64,000 nt of DNA from Nitrospira sp. ND1 (GCF_900170025.1 NZ_FWEX01000006.1:1199087-1263086); one strand, 5' to 3'; shown: positions 8,129 to 17,401, numbered from the stretch's first letter. A program made the numbers and translations. The notes: generated from the sequence alone by a model not told the origin.

Positions 8129-9604
8129 CTACCACGGGCCCGATCGCACCTTTTGAAAGAAGCTCACCAATGCGAGCTTGTCATTCCTGCTCAAAAATAA
8201 CAACAGGCCGATGACGGTGGCCAGCGCCGCTGCAGCTTTCGCCAGTAGGGTTGAACCGTGCCACGCGCCGTAATGCCGAAAGATGCTGCCGAGCACCAGC
8301 GTGACCAACAGGCTATACCCCATCAGGAAGACAAGATTCCTCGGCAAGGCAAACCCGTGCCAGAGCTTGAGCCTAACAAAGGTGCCGAGCAACACCAGCG
8401 AACTCGCTATCACGAAGCCGACCGCCGCCCCGATGCCCCCATAATGCGGCACAAGAACCACCGCGGAACAGGCGGCCAGGACGTTCCCCGAGCATGTGAT
8501 GGCCGTATACGAGATCATGTCGTCCAGTCCAATCAAGAGAGCTTGGCAGACGCCGGAAAGCAGGGCGAAACTTTGCCACAGCATAAACACGAACATATAT
8601 TGCGCGGCGCCTAAAAACTTCGTGGAGAATGCCAGATCAAGCACGAGGTGAGGGAAGAGGATGGCAGGGAGCGAAAATATCGTCACGATCATGGTCAGTT
8701 GCTTCAGGAATTCCATGGCAACTTGAAACTTTTCTTCCTTTGGTCCGACCCGGGTGACTCTTGGTGTAAAAAATAATTCAGTGAGCGGCATCAGAACCAT
8801 GTTCATGAGAAGGGCAACAGACATACCGGCATGCAGAAGCCCGGCCCCGGCCTCGCCAAGATTCTCAAGTACGGAATACCGTGTGATTAAGAATGCTCCT
8901 TGATAGGTGAAAGCTGCGGCATAGAACAAAATGCTGAAAGAGACGACATTGCCTAGCCTGCGAAAACCAGCCGCAATGCCAACAGCGCACTGAGTAATCG
9001 ACCATCCCATCACGCGACGAAGATATTCGACGACCACAATGGCCCACACCGTTACAATGAGCACCGTCGCGACATAGAAACCTAAAATCCCTCCTGCAAG
9101 GAGCCCGAATGTGCTTGCCAATGCCATGACGAGGCCCGTCAAAGCGGTCAACCGCGCCGATCCGGAGGAATACTGGGCCGCCGCTAGTGCATTGGGGATA
9201 AATGAGGCCAACGCCATCCCCGGAATACCTAGTAACCCCACCAGAAGCAAGATTTTATACGGTGCTATTACGGCGGGGAGGAGATCGATTCTGAACAGCA
9301 CTAGACTTGTTGTCACCAGCGCACCGACTGTGCCGAGCACAAGTAACGCTTTCAGAACCACGGCATACCCATCACAAAAGGCATCGCCTCCCTCGCTATG
9401 GGCTTTGGAAAGGAACTTCACCGTCGAACGGGAAAAATTTAGGGTGCAGAGGTTCGCCACAAACTGGATAGTTTGATCGATGATGCTGATGACTCCGATG
9501 CCTTCAGGGCCGACCAACACCGCGGCAACCTTCGTTCGAGCAAAGTTCACCAGTACAGCAAGAGCCTGGGGGGCCCCGATTCCCAGAAGAATTTTAAGCA
9601 TCAA
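8129..9604 (-). CDS. Wzx-like polysaccharide flippase (MOP superfamily)
   Basis: A 491-residue integral membrane protein with about twelve to fourteen hydrophobic segments spread evenly over its length and few charged residues between them. The N-terminal NFARTKVAAVLVGPEGIGVISI segment, split here only by a short loop, resembles the first helices of oligosaccharide flippases of the MOP superfamily (Wzx/RfbX). Such proteins move lipid-linked repeat units across the inner membrane. Its place among glycosyltransferases supports that role. A Wzy polymerase was not seen in the window, so it either lies outside or the locus uses another polymerisation route. Confidence 0.85.
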   Translation of the reverse strand: MMLKILLGIGAPQALAVLVNFARTKVAAVLVGPEGIGVISIIDQTIQFVANLCTLNFSRSTVKFLSKAHSEGGDAFCDGYAVVLKALLVLGTVGALVTTSLVLFRIDLLPAVIAPYKILLLVGLLGIPGMALASFIPNALAAAQYSSGSARLTALTGLVMALASTFGLLAGGILGFYVATVLIVTVWAIVVVEYLRRVMGWSITQCAVGIAAGFRRLGNVVSFSILFYAAAFTYQGAFLITRYSVLENLGEAGAGLLHAGMSVALLMNMVLMPLTELFFTPRVTRVGPKEEKFQVAMEFLKQLTMIVTIFSLPAILFPHLVLDLAFSTKFLGAAQYMFVFMLWQSFALLSGVCQALLIGLDDMISYTAITCSGNVLAACSAVVLVPHYGGIGAAVGFVIASSLVLLGTFVRLKLWHGFALPRNLVFLMGYSLLVTLVLGSIFRHYGAWHGSTLLAKAAAALATVIGLLLFLSRNDKLALVSFFQKVRSGPW

Positions 9605-9653
9605 CGATCCGATCTATCTGGCTCATGTCGGCCATCTAGCCATCCTCTTCTGT

Positions 9654-10790
9654 TTAGCAATATCCATTCCGATCCTCTTTGTCCGCCACACGATCCAAGA
9701 TACGCATGGTTTCCCGTGCCACCATCTCCCATGAAAACCGCTTAGCCCGCTCACGGCCCTGTTCGGCATACTTGCGACGGACTGCCCCATCCAGCAAGAA
9801 CGTCGAAAGTCCCTCGACCAAATCTTCTACTGACGGAGTCGGCATGGCCAGCGCCGCATCTCCTGCGCCCTCTTCCAATGTCGGGTGCTTCACCGTCAAC
9901 ACAGCGGCACCGCTGGCCATAGCCTCGAACATGGTATAGGAGATCCCTTCGTAGATGGTGGGCAGGGCGTACACATCCGCGCCGGCGTACAGCCGTGCCA
10001 ACGGCTCAAGCTCCGCATAAGGGCGATACACCACGGCATCCCCGACCCCATGCTGTTGCGCGATCTCAGCAATCGGGACATTCGTGGTGTTCGGTCCGAC
10101 GATTAACAGAGCGTGGGGCAAGTTATGTTGTCGGCGGACGATGGCGAAGGCTTCGATGAGATTCGGAACATGCCGCCTCTTCGCAAGCTTCCCGACAAAA
10201 ATAACATAAGGAACCTCTTTGCCCAGCGCACGAATAACTTCTTCTTTGATCGCCGCCGGATCGTGGCGTTGGAAGTAGTAATCGTGTGCGGCCGGATAAA
10301 TCGTGTCGATCTTCTCCGGTGGAATGCCAAAAAATCGCACGAGATCGGCTTTTGTGGCAAGAGAGTTCGCGATCACGCGTTCGGCACACTTCGCACTGTA
10401 CCGTTGCAGCGTCGTCGCACGGAGGCGGGTGAACCAGGAAAACTCGCCTGGTAGGGCTTCATAGAAGCCATGATTTGCCAACACCATGCGCCCACGATGC
10501 AACAAGGGACAGATGTAGGAGGGGCAAAACAATATCGCAGCACCTTTTGCCGCTCTGTGGAAACATACCTGTTCCCAAATGGCGGCTGGATATTGTCCCC
10601 CGAACACCTTGACCTCAACGGAAGTGACGCGATCGAATCCACTCATCTCTATGTTCTTCGGGCTCATCAACACCACTCGATCGAACGGGATCTTCATCCG
10701 GCTCCATTGCTGTGCCACGAACTCGATATAGCGGCCTATCCCGGTTCGCTGCTGAGCCATTCTGAAGGCGTTGACGACAAGTGTTCTCAT
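9654..10790 (-). CDS. Glycosyltransferase family 4
   Basis: A 378-residue GT-B fold enzyme. The N-terminal domain includes QRTGIGRYIEF (about residues 14-24), the acceptor-side glycine loop. The C-terminal donor domain shows VGKLAKRRHVPNLIEAF and the EGISYTMFEAMASG stretch, the E-x7-E motif that binds the nucleotide sugar. Many family members are mannosyl- or rhamnosyltransferases, but the sugar cannot be assigned. The gene starts the downstream part of the minus-strand locus, and an inverted repeat lies in the noncoding 250 bp upstream of its start. Confidence 0.88.
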   Translation of the reverse strand: MRTLVVNAFRMAQQRTGIGRYIEFVAQQWSRMKIPFDRVVLMSPKNIEMSGFDRVTSVEVKVFGGQYPAAIWEQVCFHRAAKGAAILFCPSYICPLLHRGRMVLANHGFYEALPGEFSWFTRLRATTLQRYSAKCAERVIANSLATKADLVRFFGIPPEKIDTIYPAAHDYYFQRHDPAAIKEEVIRALGKEVPYVIFVGKLAKRRHVPNLIEAFAIVRRQHNLPHALLIVGPNTTNVPIAEIAQQHGVGDAVVYRPYAELEPLARLYAGADVYALPTIYEGISYTMFEAMASGAAVLTVKHPTLEEGAGDAALAMPTPSVEDLVEGLSTFLLDGAVRRKYAEQGRERAKRFSWEMVARETMRILDRVADKEDRNGYC

Positions 10791-10803
10791 TCTTTCCTCC
10801 TCC

Positions 10804-10918
10804 GTGGCCTGTAACAGACGATTGTAGACTACCTTATCCGGCTCTGGCGCGATGGGGGCAGCCTAAAAACATCCATCTTAACCGCAGGCTCAGTACATAA
10901 TCTGCTGTTACAGGCCAC
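10804..10918. repeat. 115-bp segment bounded by a 14-bp inverted repeat
   Basis: GTGGCCTGTAACAG at 10804-10817 is matched exactly by its reverse complement CTGTTACAGGCCAC at 10905-10918. No clear target duplication flanks it. It could be a small non-autonomous element or a regulatory dyad upstream of the glycosyltransferase gene. The rest of the gap 10791-11043 shows no coding sense. Confidence 0.45.
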
Positions 10919-11043
10919 TAGTCATGCCCTGATAACACTCATCACAACGGACACGCGCGCATAGCATCACGCCGTCCAATTCCTCGATCGATGCGGAGCA
11001 ACGGATTCAATTTGATAGCAAAAAACTGAACGCTATGAAATGA

Positions 11044-11724
11044 CTACCTGTCAGAACTCATGACGGAAGGTTGCCCGCCAGGATTCTTCTGCTGAAGAAC
11101 TTTGCGATAGCCTGCAGTTTGCAGCGCTCCCACAAGAAGAATTGCCGCAGCAAATACGAGTACAAATCCCGCCATTCTCTTTTCAAGCAGCTGATAGACC
11201 GCCCCGTGCACGATCAAGAGTGCAAATCCCGCGTAATTCCATCGTTGCAACGTTTTCCATCGGTGAGAGCCGAGCTTGGTCAATGCTGCGTTGTTCGACA
11301 AACCCAATAAGAGCGCCAGCACGAGGGAAATTCCGAGACCGGAATAATTTGCCAAACCGAAGAGGTCGTATCGCAAGGGAACGAGATGGCTCTCTTCACG
11401 CGGGTAGAGAAAATAGAGCCAGAACCGTCCTGCCATATGAACCTGCAAGCCCACGACCGTATGCACGAGGCCTATAATGCCACCCCAAATGCCGACGTCG
11501 CGACGCAAACTGGTGTTGAGCGGGTTAGAGCACCCACGCAAAACATTGATGGGACCAATGATAAGCGAGAGCCCGATGAGTGCCAACCCGACATATGCCG
11601 TGGCCATGCTCCAGCGGAAGGTCGCGTCCTTCGAATCCACGGCAACGAACAATCCTACCGTCAGCACTCCGCTGATTGCCGCAATACAGAGCTGCCGGAT
11701 GACCCTCTTGCTCATGAATGCCAT
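11044..11724 (-). CDS. Ferric-reductase-like transmembrane protein
   Basis: A 226-residue protein with six or so hydrophobic helices. The segments GIIGLVHTVVGLQVH and LLIVHGAVYQ place histidines at positions used for haem ligation in ferric reductase-like transmembrane domains (the MsrQ/YedZ group). It would sit in the inner membrane and carry electrons to a partner, but no reductase or MsrP partner gene lies nearby. It interrupts the glycan genes on the same strand, so its link to them is doubtful. Assignment rests on hydropathy and the His-containing helices only. Confidence 0.6.
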   Translation of the reverse strand: MAFMSKRVIRQLCIAAISGVLTVGLFVAVDSKDATFRWSMATAYVGLALIGLSLIIGPINVLRGCSNPLNTSLRRDVGIWGGIIGLVHTVVGLQVHMAGRFWLYFLYPREESHLVPLRYDLFGLANYSGLGISLVLALLLGLSNNAALTKLGSHRWKTLQRWNYAGFALLIVHGAVYQLLEKRMAGFVLVFAAAILLVGALQTAGYRKVLQQKNPGGQPSVMSSDR

Positions 11725-11762
11725 AGCGCTTCTCTGCAGCCCGAGATTCCGTTTATTTACTA

Positions 11763-12521
11763 GGGGCTGCTCACAAATGACAAAGTTCTATACATTCTCG
11801 CTTTTGGGAGTTTGCGAGAATAGACCGAAAGATGTTGCGCGACGATCAATGGAAGCATTGTGGATCGCCCGCACGGGCTCGCCGTGGCGCGACCTGCCCC
11901 CAGCACTTCGGAGCGTGGCACACAGCGTATATGCGCTTTTCCCGCTGGAGCAAGAAAGGGGTTTGGGCGCGGATGGCCGAGGCACTCAAGCGTGACGCCG
12001 ATCTAGAGCAGTTGTTTGTCGACTCGACCATCGTGCGAGTTCACCAGCACGCTACCGGCGTCCCCCCAAAATGAGCGATCAAGCCATCGGACGCAGCCGG
12101 GGGGGCCTGAGCACCAAAATTCATGCGACTGTCGAAGCCTTGGGCAATCCCGTGCGCATACGCCTGACCGGCGGGCAAGCGGCCGACATAACCGAAGCGG
12201 CGGCCCTTATCAAGGGGATTGAGGCGCAATGCGTCATCGCCGACAAGGGCTACGATGCCGATGCATTCGTCGATCTCATTGAAACCCAGGGCGCACAGGT
12301 GGTGAATCCACCACGCAGTCATCGTCTGACTCAGCGTGTCTATGATCGTCACCTTTATAAAGACCGCAACCTCGTCGAACGCTTCTTCTGCCGACTCAAG
12401 CCGTTCAGGCGCACCGCCACACGATACGAGAAGCTTTCGCAGAACTTCATGTCCATGCTCAGTCTGGCTTGTGCCTGTATCTGGCTGGCATGATCGCTAC
12501 AATTCAATTGTCATCACGCCC
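11763..12521 (+). mobile_element. IS5-family (IS427-type) insertion sequence, internally deleted
   Basis: A transposase in two overlapping frames is flanked by imperfect inverted repeats. Left GGGGCTGCTCACAAATGA begins at 11763, and the right end reads as GGGCGTGATGACAATTGA on the other strand; about 13 of 18 positions agree. TA occurs on both outer sides (11761-11762 and 12522-12523), fitting a short target duplication. The element is about 760 bp, slightly short for this group, because part of the first frame is missing. The right end and its flank together make a short palindrome at 12514-12530. Confidence 0.7.
11832..12493 (+). pseudogene. IS5-family transposase, deleted and frameshifted
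   Basis: The first frame starts MLRDDQW, the usual beginning of these transposases, but then jumps to sequence that makes sense only in another frame (EALWIARTGSPWRDLP, about 11851-11900). It returns to GAWHTAYMRFSRW ... LFVDSTIVRVHQHATG. About 25 residues expected between MLRDDQW and VEALWIARTG are absent. The second frame (12071-12493) overlaps the first by 4 bp (ATGA) and holds the DDE catalytic part, with ADKGYDADAF and LVERFFCRLK. The intact C-terminal half resembles the normal two-frame layout, but the N-terminal deletion should make the element inactive. Confidence 0.8.
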
Positions 12522-12531
12522 TAAGGGCGTG

Positions 12532-13464
12532 TCATGCGCGGCGACCGGACACCAGCAACGCTCCAGTTGGATACACCAATTCCCCGCCGCGAGACAGGAC
12601 CTCGCGACAGGTGTTCATAAAGTCCTGCCGCACACGCGCAACGACCTCAGATGACACTGTGGCGAGACGTTTTCTGGACAGGGAAGAAAACGTTGTTTGC
12701 AGCTCCCAAAACTCTTCTGGCGTATTGATGATGGACTGTTGCCCCTGCCACTCCGAGCGAATATTCTGAAATCCGGCTGCTCGAATAAATGCCGGTACCG
12801 ATTGCTGCATATGCGTATGTTCATGCGTCCAACCTGCCTCTTCGCTCTTGCCTGAGGACGGGACATAGGCCGCGACCATCCCGTCCAAAAACTTGCATGC
12901 CACGAGTTGCTTACCCTGAAAACGGCGCACAACGTGCGGTAGGAGCTTCAGCCGATGGACCAATCCCACGAGAGAGAGCCAGGGTGCGCCGCTCCCGACA
13001 GCCAACACCAACCGGCCTCCAGGACGAAGCACGCGATGCATTTCCTGTAAGGCCGTCTCAGGATGAGGAAAATGACGCAAGGCGAACAAGGAGACTACCG
13101 CGTCGAACGATCCATCCTTGCAGTCCAGCGACTCCGCATCCATCTTGCGAAATTCGACACGATCTGCGAGGCCTCGCCCTCGCGCGTTCTGCCTGGCAAC
13201 CTCCAGCATGCCGTCGGACAAGTCGATGCCGACAACCCTGCCCGATGGCCCCATCTCTGCAACCGCACGAAGCGCGACTATTCCCGTCCCTGCACCGACA
13301 TCCAGAACGTGATTGTCTGGCGCGAGCCCGGCAAGCGCGACGAGACGGGCAGCGACCGGAGCAGACAATTGAGTCACGAACCGGTCGAAGCTCTGCGCGA
13401 CTGGGTTGTAACTTGCCGCGTCTTGGGTCTTGAACTCTGCATGGTTAGGGTTAACGGTTGTCAT
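12532..13464 (-). CDS. Class I SAM-dependent methyltransferase
   Basis: The ATG at 13464 gives 310 residues; the longer frame to 13590 intrudes into the upstream gene. VLDVGAGTGIVALRAV is methyltransferase motif I, which binds S-adenosylmethionine, followed by VVGIDLSDGMLEVAR (motif II acidic residue) and DAVVSLFALRHFPHPETALQEMHRVLRPGG in pieces typical of Methyltransf_11/UbiE-like enzymes. The C-terminal third is unusual and may bind the acceptor. In this context it may methylate a sugar or lipid-linked intermediate. The IS5 element ends 11 bp beyond its stop, so any native downstream sequence has been displaced. Confidence 0.85.
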   Translation of the reverse strand: MTTVNPNHAEFKTQDAASYNPVAQSFDRFVTQLSAPVAARLVALAGLAPDNHVLDVGAGTGIVALRAVAEMGPSGRVVGIDLSDGMLEVARQNARGRGLADRVEFRKMDAESLDCKDGSFDAVVSLFALRHFPHPETALQEMHRVLRPGGRLVLAVGSGAPWLSLVGLVHRLKLLPHVVRRFQGKQLVACKFLDGMVAAYVPSSGKSEEAGWTHEHTHMQQSVPAFIRAAGFQNIRSEWQGQQSIINTPEEFWELQTTFSSLSRKRLATVSSEVVARVRQDFMNTCREVLSRGGELVYPTGALLVSGRRA

Positions 13465-13489
13465 GGTGCATCCACGGCTACAGCAAGAT

Positions 13490-14545
13490 TTAGATATTCC
13501 CGGCCAACCGAATCGCGATGTGTTCTTTACTGCTGCGATACACGGCGTTGGCAATTTCCACCGCTCGAAGACCGGCAACGCCGTCCGCAATCGCGCTCTC
13601 TTTCCCCCGAGTCAGGCGGACGAAATCTGTGAACTCCTGCCGGAACATCTGAATGACCGACGATTGCCACCCGATGAATTTCTCCCGGAGCATCGTCATG
13701 GGATAGAAGCGAACCGTCCGCTTCCGGCGTCCACCCGGCTTGTCCTGTGTGATCAGAAGATTCATCATGGGTGCATAGTAGGCGCGCACCATGCCCTTAG
13801 TGCCGTAGGCTTCGAGATAGAACCGATAGCCCTTCCACTCCGTCCACGTGGCCTGCAACACGGCATATTTTCCCTGGGGATTTCGCAACAGGGCAATACC
13901 ATTGTCCTCCGATGCGCCCAGATTCCAGACACGGTTGGACGTGAAGCCGTAGACCTCATCCACCTCACCCAGCACATACCGCGTGAGGTCGATGATATGA
14001 ATCCCGACATCCATCAAAGCGCCACCACCGATACCATTTATATCGTATTCCCACGAGTTCCGAAATTCAGAGAGACCCGTGTGCCCGGCAAAGGCTCGGA
14101 CATGGTCCAACTCTCCGATGAGCCCTGTGTCGATGGCTTGCTTGAGATATTGGATTTGCGGGAAGTAGCGATGATTAAACCCAGTTGCAAGCACCTTCCC
14201 GCTTGCCCGTGCCGCGTCGACCATGCGCCTGCAAGCCTCCACCGAATTCGCCAGCGGTTTTTCGCAGAGGACATGTTTCCCGGCTTTGAACGCACTGACG
14301 ACAAGATCCTCGTGAAACTGAGGTGGTGTCGACACAATCACGGCATCCAGATTTGCCTGCGGGAGCATCTCCTGAACATCTTTGAATATCTTGACGTCTG
14401 AAGATGACGCCATGGCTCGTGCCCGCACCGGATCGACGTCGACAATCGCCGACAACACACAGCCTTCAACCTGAGCCAAGGCTTTGGCCCGAAGCTGACC
14501 GATACATCCGGCGCCGATGAGTCCGAATTTCATAGGAACACTCAT
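13490..14545 (-). CDS. Gfo/Idh/MocA family sugar dehydrogenase 3
   Basis: A 351-residue oxidoreductase with FGLIGAGCIGQLRAKAL as NAD(P)-binding loop, CEKPLANSVEACRRM as the EKP motif, and GGALMDVGIHIIDLTRYV, the full family GG-L-D-G-H catalytic motif. It is therefore the most canonical of the three family members in the window. It overlaps the downstream end of the small membrane protein gene by 4 bp. It probably acts on a nucleotide sugar or inositol-like substrate feeding the same glycan; that is inference from context. Confidence 0.9.
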   Translation of the reverse strand: MSVPMKFGLIGAGCIGQLRAKALAQVEGCVLSAIVDVDPVRARAMASSSDVKIFKDVQEMLPQANLDAVIVSTPPQFHEDLVVSAFKAGKHVLCEKPLANSVEACRRMVDAARASGKVLATGFNHRYFPQIQYLKQAIDTGLIGELDHVRAFAGHTGLSEFRNSWEYDINGIGGGALMDVGIHIIDLTRYVLGEVDEVYGFTSNRVWNLGASEDNGIALLRNPQGKYAVLQATWTEWKGYRFYLEAYGTKGMVRAYYAPMMNLLITQDKPGGRRKRTVRFYPMTMLREKFIGWQSSVIQMFRQEFTDFVRLTRGKESAIADGVAGLRAVEIANAVYRSSKEHIAIRLAGNI

Positions 14546-14886
14546 GAGGCTGAGTTTCTAAGTTGAACAAGTTTATTGTAAATGATGCCGATCGAAGCCC
14601 CCGCCAGGGTCCCGCAAGCAAACCCATAGGCAAATCCAACGAAACTGCCAACGAAAGAGACGGAATAGCCGATAAAAAACTGACTCAGTAACTGCAAATG
14701 CGGCCCGACGATGTAATGACCGGTTTCGTCGGTATATCCCCCTTTGAAGACGAGCCAATTGGTGGCAATGAAGATCGCCAATCCCATCAAGAGACCCAAG
14801 ATGAGCCCGAACATTTTACTATTGATACGGAGGATCGCGCTAAAGAGTTTCTCGTCTTCGAGCTGCATCATGGTCGGCATGGTCAT
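14542..14886 (-). CDS. Small membrane protein sharing a domain with the adjacent flavoprotein
   Basis: A 114-residue protein with two or three hydrophobic helices. Residues about 24-105 align by eye with the last about 90 residues of the protein encoded at 14908-16767. Both have a first helix ending in a WL(V/I)xxKGG turn, then a LQ(L/M)L(S/G)QFF(I/Q)GY stretch and a glycine-rich VGFAY helix. The function of this domain is unknown. The two genes are 21 bp apart and co-transcribed, so the proteins may form a membrane complex in which like domains pair. Confidence 0.75.
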   Translation of the reverse strand: MTMPTMMQLEDEKLFSAILRINSKMFGLILGLLMGLAIFIATNWLVFKGGYTDETGHYIVGPHLQLLSQFFIGYSVSFVGSFVGFAYGFACGTLAGASIGIIYNKLVQLRNSAS

Positions 14887-14907
14887 ACTCCTCTGGCATC
14901 AAATAGA

Positions 14908-16767
14908 TCAATAGCGATCCAGGAATTGTCTGAATGACATCAGCTCGGCCTCTCGTCTGGCGCGGTAGATCACGAAGCCCAACGCGAAGTTTCTGAGATA
15001 GGCAAACAGCCAGCCCCAGAGGAAGACGGACGTAAAGCTGTAGGCAAACCCGACGAGCGCACCCGACACCGTCACCGTGTATCCTTGGAAGAACTGTCCC
15101 AACATTTGCAGATTCTGCCCGGCTCGCTCTCCGCCTTTGACTGCTATCCACAAGGTAGCGATCGCCACAATCAGACCGGAGACGGTTCCCAGGGCGGTCG
15201 CAAAGGCCAACTTATCGAGTTTGGCGAATGCCAGAACGAGACTCTGACTGGCGGCCGGCGTCATCGGTTGCGGGACTTGCGGCTGCGTGGCCGCAAGCTG
15301 GCCAAGTTGCACCTTGGCGTCGGCTTCGCGGCTGGTCGTTTCTTCGTGGTACTCTTGCTCCGCGTTCACTTGCCATAGATCATGCCTTGCGCCTTGAATA
15401 TTGTCTACTGCCAGCATGGCCGTCAGCATCGAGTGGTCCTGATTGTTGTACCGATGCATACCGTTTCGCCCTACGACTTGCAGGTTTTGGAAGCCGTCCA
15501 GAAATTCCCGGATACAGGTGAGAGCCTCTTGATAGTCCGCATCGTACACAGGATAGGCTTTCGGCATTCGCACAATCGACCCGTCTTCGACATCCTCCGC
15601 CTTCGCAATGCCGATCAATTCGAGTTCGCGCATTCCAAGTTCGATGAGGTCCTTGTCGCTCATCGTCCATAACCCATCCCCCTCGAAGCAAAAATACTCC
15701 AACCCCAAACAGGTCTTGTTCTGGTCCGGAACCATATAGGGACTCCAGTTCTTGAAGTTCTGAATCCGTCCGACCTTGACCTGCGAGTCGTGAATATAGA
15801 TCCAATTGTCGGGAAACAAGTCCTTCTTATTCACGATCAGTGCGACGGTCAGAAAGTCCCGGTACCTCAGTCGGTCAGCTGCGGCGATGACTTCCTTGGG
15901 TGCAGGCGGATTCATTTTATGAATCAGTTCTCTGATCGGCATGCTGCTGATATAGTGCGTGCCTGTCAGAGATTCATTTCGACCCTGCATCGAGACATCC
16001 ATCCCATCAATTCGATTGCCTGCCCAACGAATCCTGTCAACCGAGGCGCCGAGATGCACCTGACTGCCATCCTTTTTCACTAACTCTCCCACGATTTCCC
16101 ACATCATCCCGGGGCCGCGTTTGGGATAATCGAACGCGTCGATCAGGGTCTTGACGACCGCCCCCTTCTCCGTCGATTGTTGTTTGATCAGCGCATTTTT
16201 GACGGCCACCAGCAGTGACAACCCTTTAATCCGCTGCGCCGCCCAATCAGCTGCAATCGTGTTAGCCGGCATGCCCCAGACTTTTTCCGTGTAGGTCTTG
16301 AAAAAGGTTTTGTAGAGCCGCTTGCCGAATCGATTGGAGACCCAGGACTCAAAATTATCCTCCGGTTTCTGGGGAAAGAGTTGCGCCCAGACATAACTCA
16401 TCAGGATGAGCAGACTGTTGAAAACTCCTAGCCCGAACAAGGCATTGACTGGCTTAAGGGGGTAGAAGAAAAAATTTCTATTATAGTAGATCCTGGACAA
16501 CCGCTGGCAATGCAGGAAGTCGCCCTCGGGAAGCACCTCTCTCCACATCTTGTCCACGACGGAAACCTTCGTGAAAAAACGGTGGCCGCCGATGTCAAAA
16601 TGGTAGCCTTTATACTCCACCGTTCTGGAAATGCCGCCGAGGATCGCATCTTTCTCGAGGACCACGGACTTCGCACCGACCTTCGACAGCTGGTAGGCCG
16701 CCGTGAGTCCCGCCGGTCCCCCTCCGATGATCACGACCTTCTGGTCTCGCGGATTAACTGCTGGCAT
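14908..16767 (-). CDS. FAD-dependent oxidoreductase (UDP-galactopyranose mutase/amine oxidase-like) with C-terminal membrane domain
   Basis: The 619-residue protein opens with VVIIGGGPAGLTAAYQL, the dinucleotide fold that binds FAD, and GGISRTVEYKGYHFDIGGH, a hallmark of the UDP-galactopyranose mutase/protoporphyrinogen oxidase-like superfamily. A flavin-contact region near VVGRNGMHRYNNQDHSM closes the catalytic part at about residue 470. After a variable linker, residues about 520-600 form two to three membrane helices homologous to the neighbouring 114-residue protein. It probably rearranges or oxidises a sugar nucleotide or lipid at the membrane. Its ATG overlaps the stop of the upstream glycosyltransferase frame (TAATG), indicating coupling. 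Confidence 0.85.
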   Translation of the reverse strand: MPAVNPRDQKVVIIGGGPAGLTAAYQLSKVGAKSVVLEKDAILGGISRTVEYKGYHFDIGGHRFFTKVSVVDKMWREVLPEGDFLHCQRLSRIYYNRNFFFYPLKPVNALFGLGVFNSLLILMSYVWAQLFPQKPEDNFESWVSNRFGKRLYKTFFKTYTEKVWGMPANTIAADWAAQRIKGLSLLVAVKNALIKQQSTEKGAVVKTLIDAFDYPKRGPGMMWEIVGELVKKDGSQVHLGASVDRIRWAGNRIDGMDVSMQGRNESLTGTHYISSMPIRELIHKMNPPAPKEVIAAADRLRYRDFLTVALIVNKKDLFPDNWIYIHDSQVKVGRIQNFKNWSPYMVPDQNKTCLGLEYFCFEGDGLWTMSDKDLIELGMRELELIGIAKAEDVEDGSIVRMPKAYPVYDADYQEALTCIREFLDGFQNLQVVGRNGMHRYNNQDHSMLTAMLAVDNIQGARHDLWQVNAEQEYHEETTSREADAKVQLGQLAATQPQVPQPMTPAASQSLVLAFAKLDKLAFATALGTVSGLIVAIATLWIAVKGGERAGQNLQMLGQFFQGYTVTVSGALVGFAYSFTSVFLWGWLFAYLRNFALGFVIYRARREAELMSFRQFLDRY

Positions 16768-17335
16768 TATCGTGCTCCATAGTTGAGGATAAACAGGATC
16801 AGCCCCATGACAACGGTCTCAACCAGAAACACCGGCTGCCAGGGGGGACAGCAACAGTACACCAAGAACTCCGCACGCCACACCATAGGTACCCCAAAAC
16901 GTGGACGCCTCCTCGCGACCGTTCTGATGAACAGAATAATGCACCAACTTCCGGTACTGAGAAAGAAAATTTCGACTCCCCCGGTTGATCATCATACGAC
17001 CCGATCATTGCCGCAACGTCAGAATCTCGGGCAAAGAGGTCTCTCACCCGATCGATCACATTTTCGGGAACTGTCCCAGCGACATCGACTGACAAGAGCA
17101 GTTCCGACATCGCCTTCGACGCGCCAAGGTTTCTGGCGCGGCTAGGCCCTTTCGGCGTAGGAAAGCGATACACGGTTATACCGGCTGCTTCTGCAAACTG
17201 GGAGGATCCGTCAGTGTCGCCATCGCCGATCACGATGACTTCATCTGGCGGAGGCTCGGCACGCCTGATTGAATCCATATTCGCGTGAAATCGTTCGCCC
17301 CCGTTGTGAACTGGAACGATCACTACGACGGCCAT
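16767..17335 (-). pseudogene. GT2 glycosyltransferase broken by a frameshift
   Basis: From 17335 the protein reads as a GT2 N-terminus (VVVIVPVHNGG, then PSRARNLGASKA) up to SYDDQPG. There the frame departs from the family, whose next block is NFLSQY. That block appears in the next frame: RNFLSQYRKLVHY and REEASTFWG are encoded right after a run of five C (16978-16982 on the plus strand). Removing one base of the run restores one frame ending NYGAR with TAA at 16769-16767, which overlaps the next ATG. A hydrophobic tail replaces the second half of the normal domain. It is either a true one-base mutation or a base error, and the protein also seems shortened. Confidence 0.75.
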
Positions 17336-17401
17336 GGCAAACGATTCACCGGAATTATCCTCCTACTGGCTTAGACCCGCGACTGATGTTCGAGCGAGTC
17401 A

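Noticed and set aside
12514..12530. Palindrome CACGCCCTAAGGGCGTG as a terminator
   Set aside because: The arms leave a one-base loop and no T-run follows. The left arm is better explained as the end of the IS5 element.
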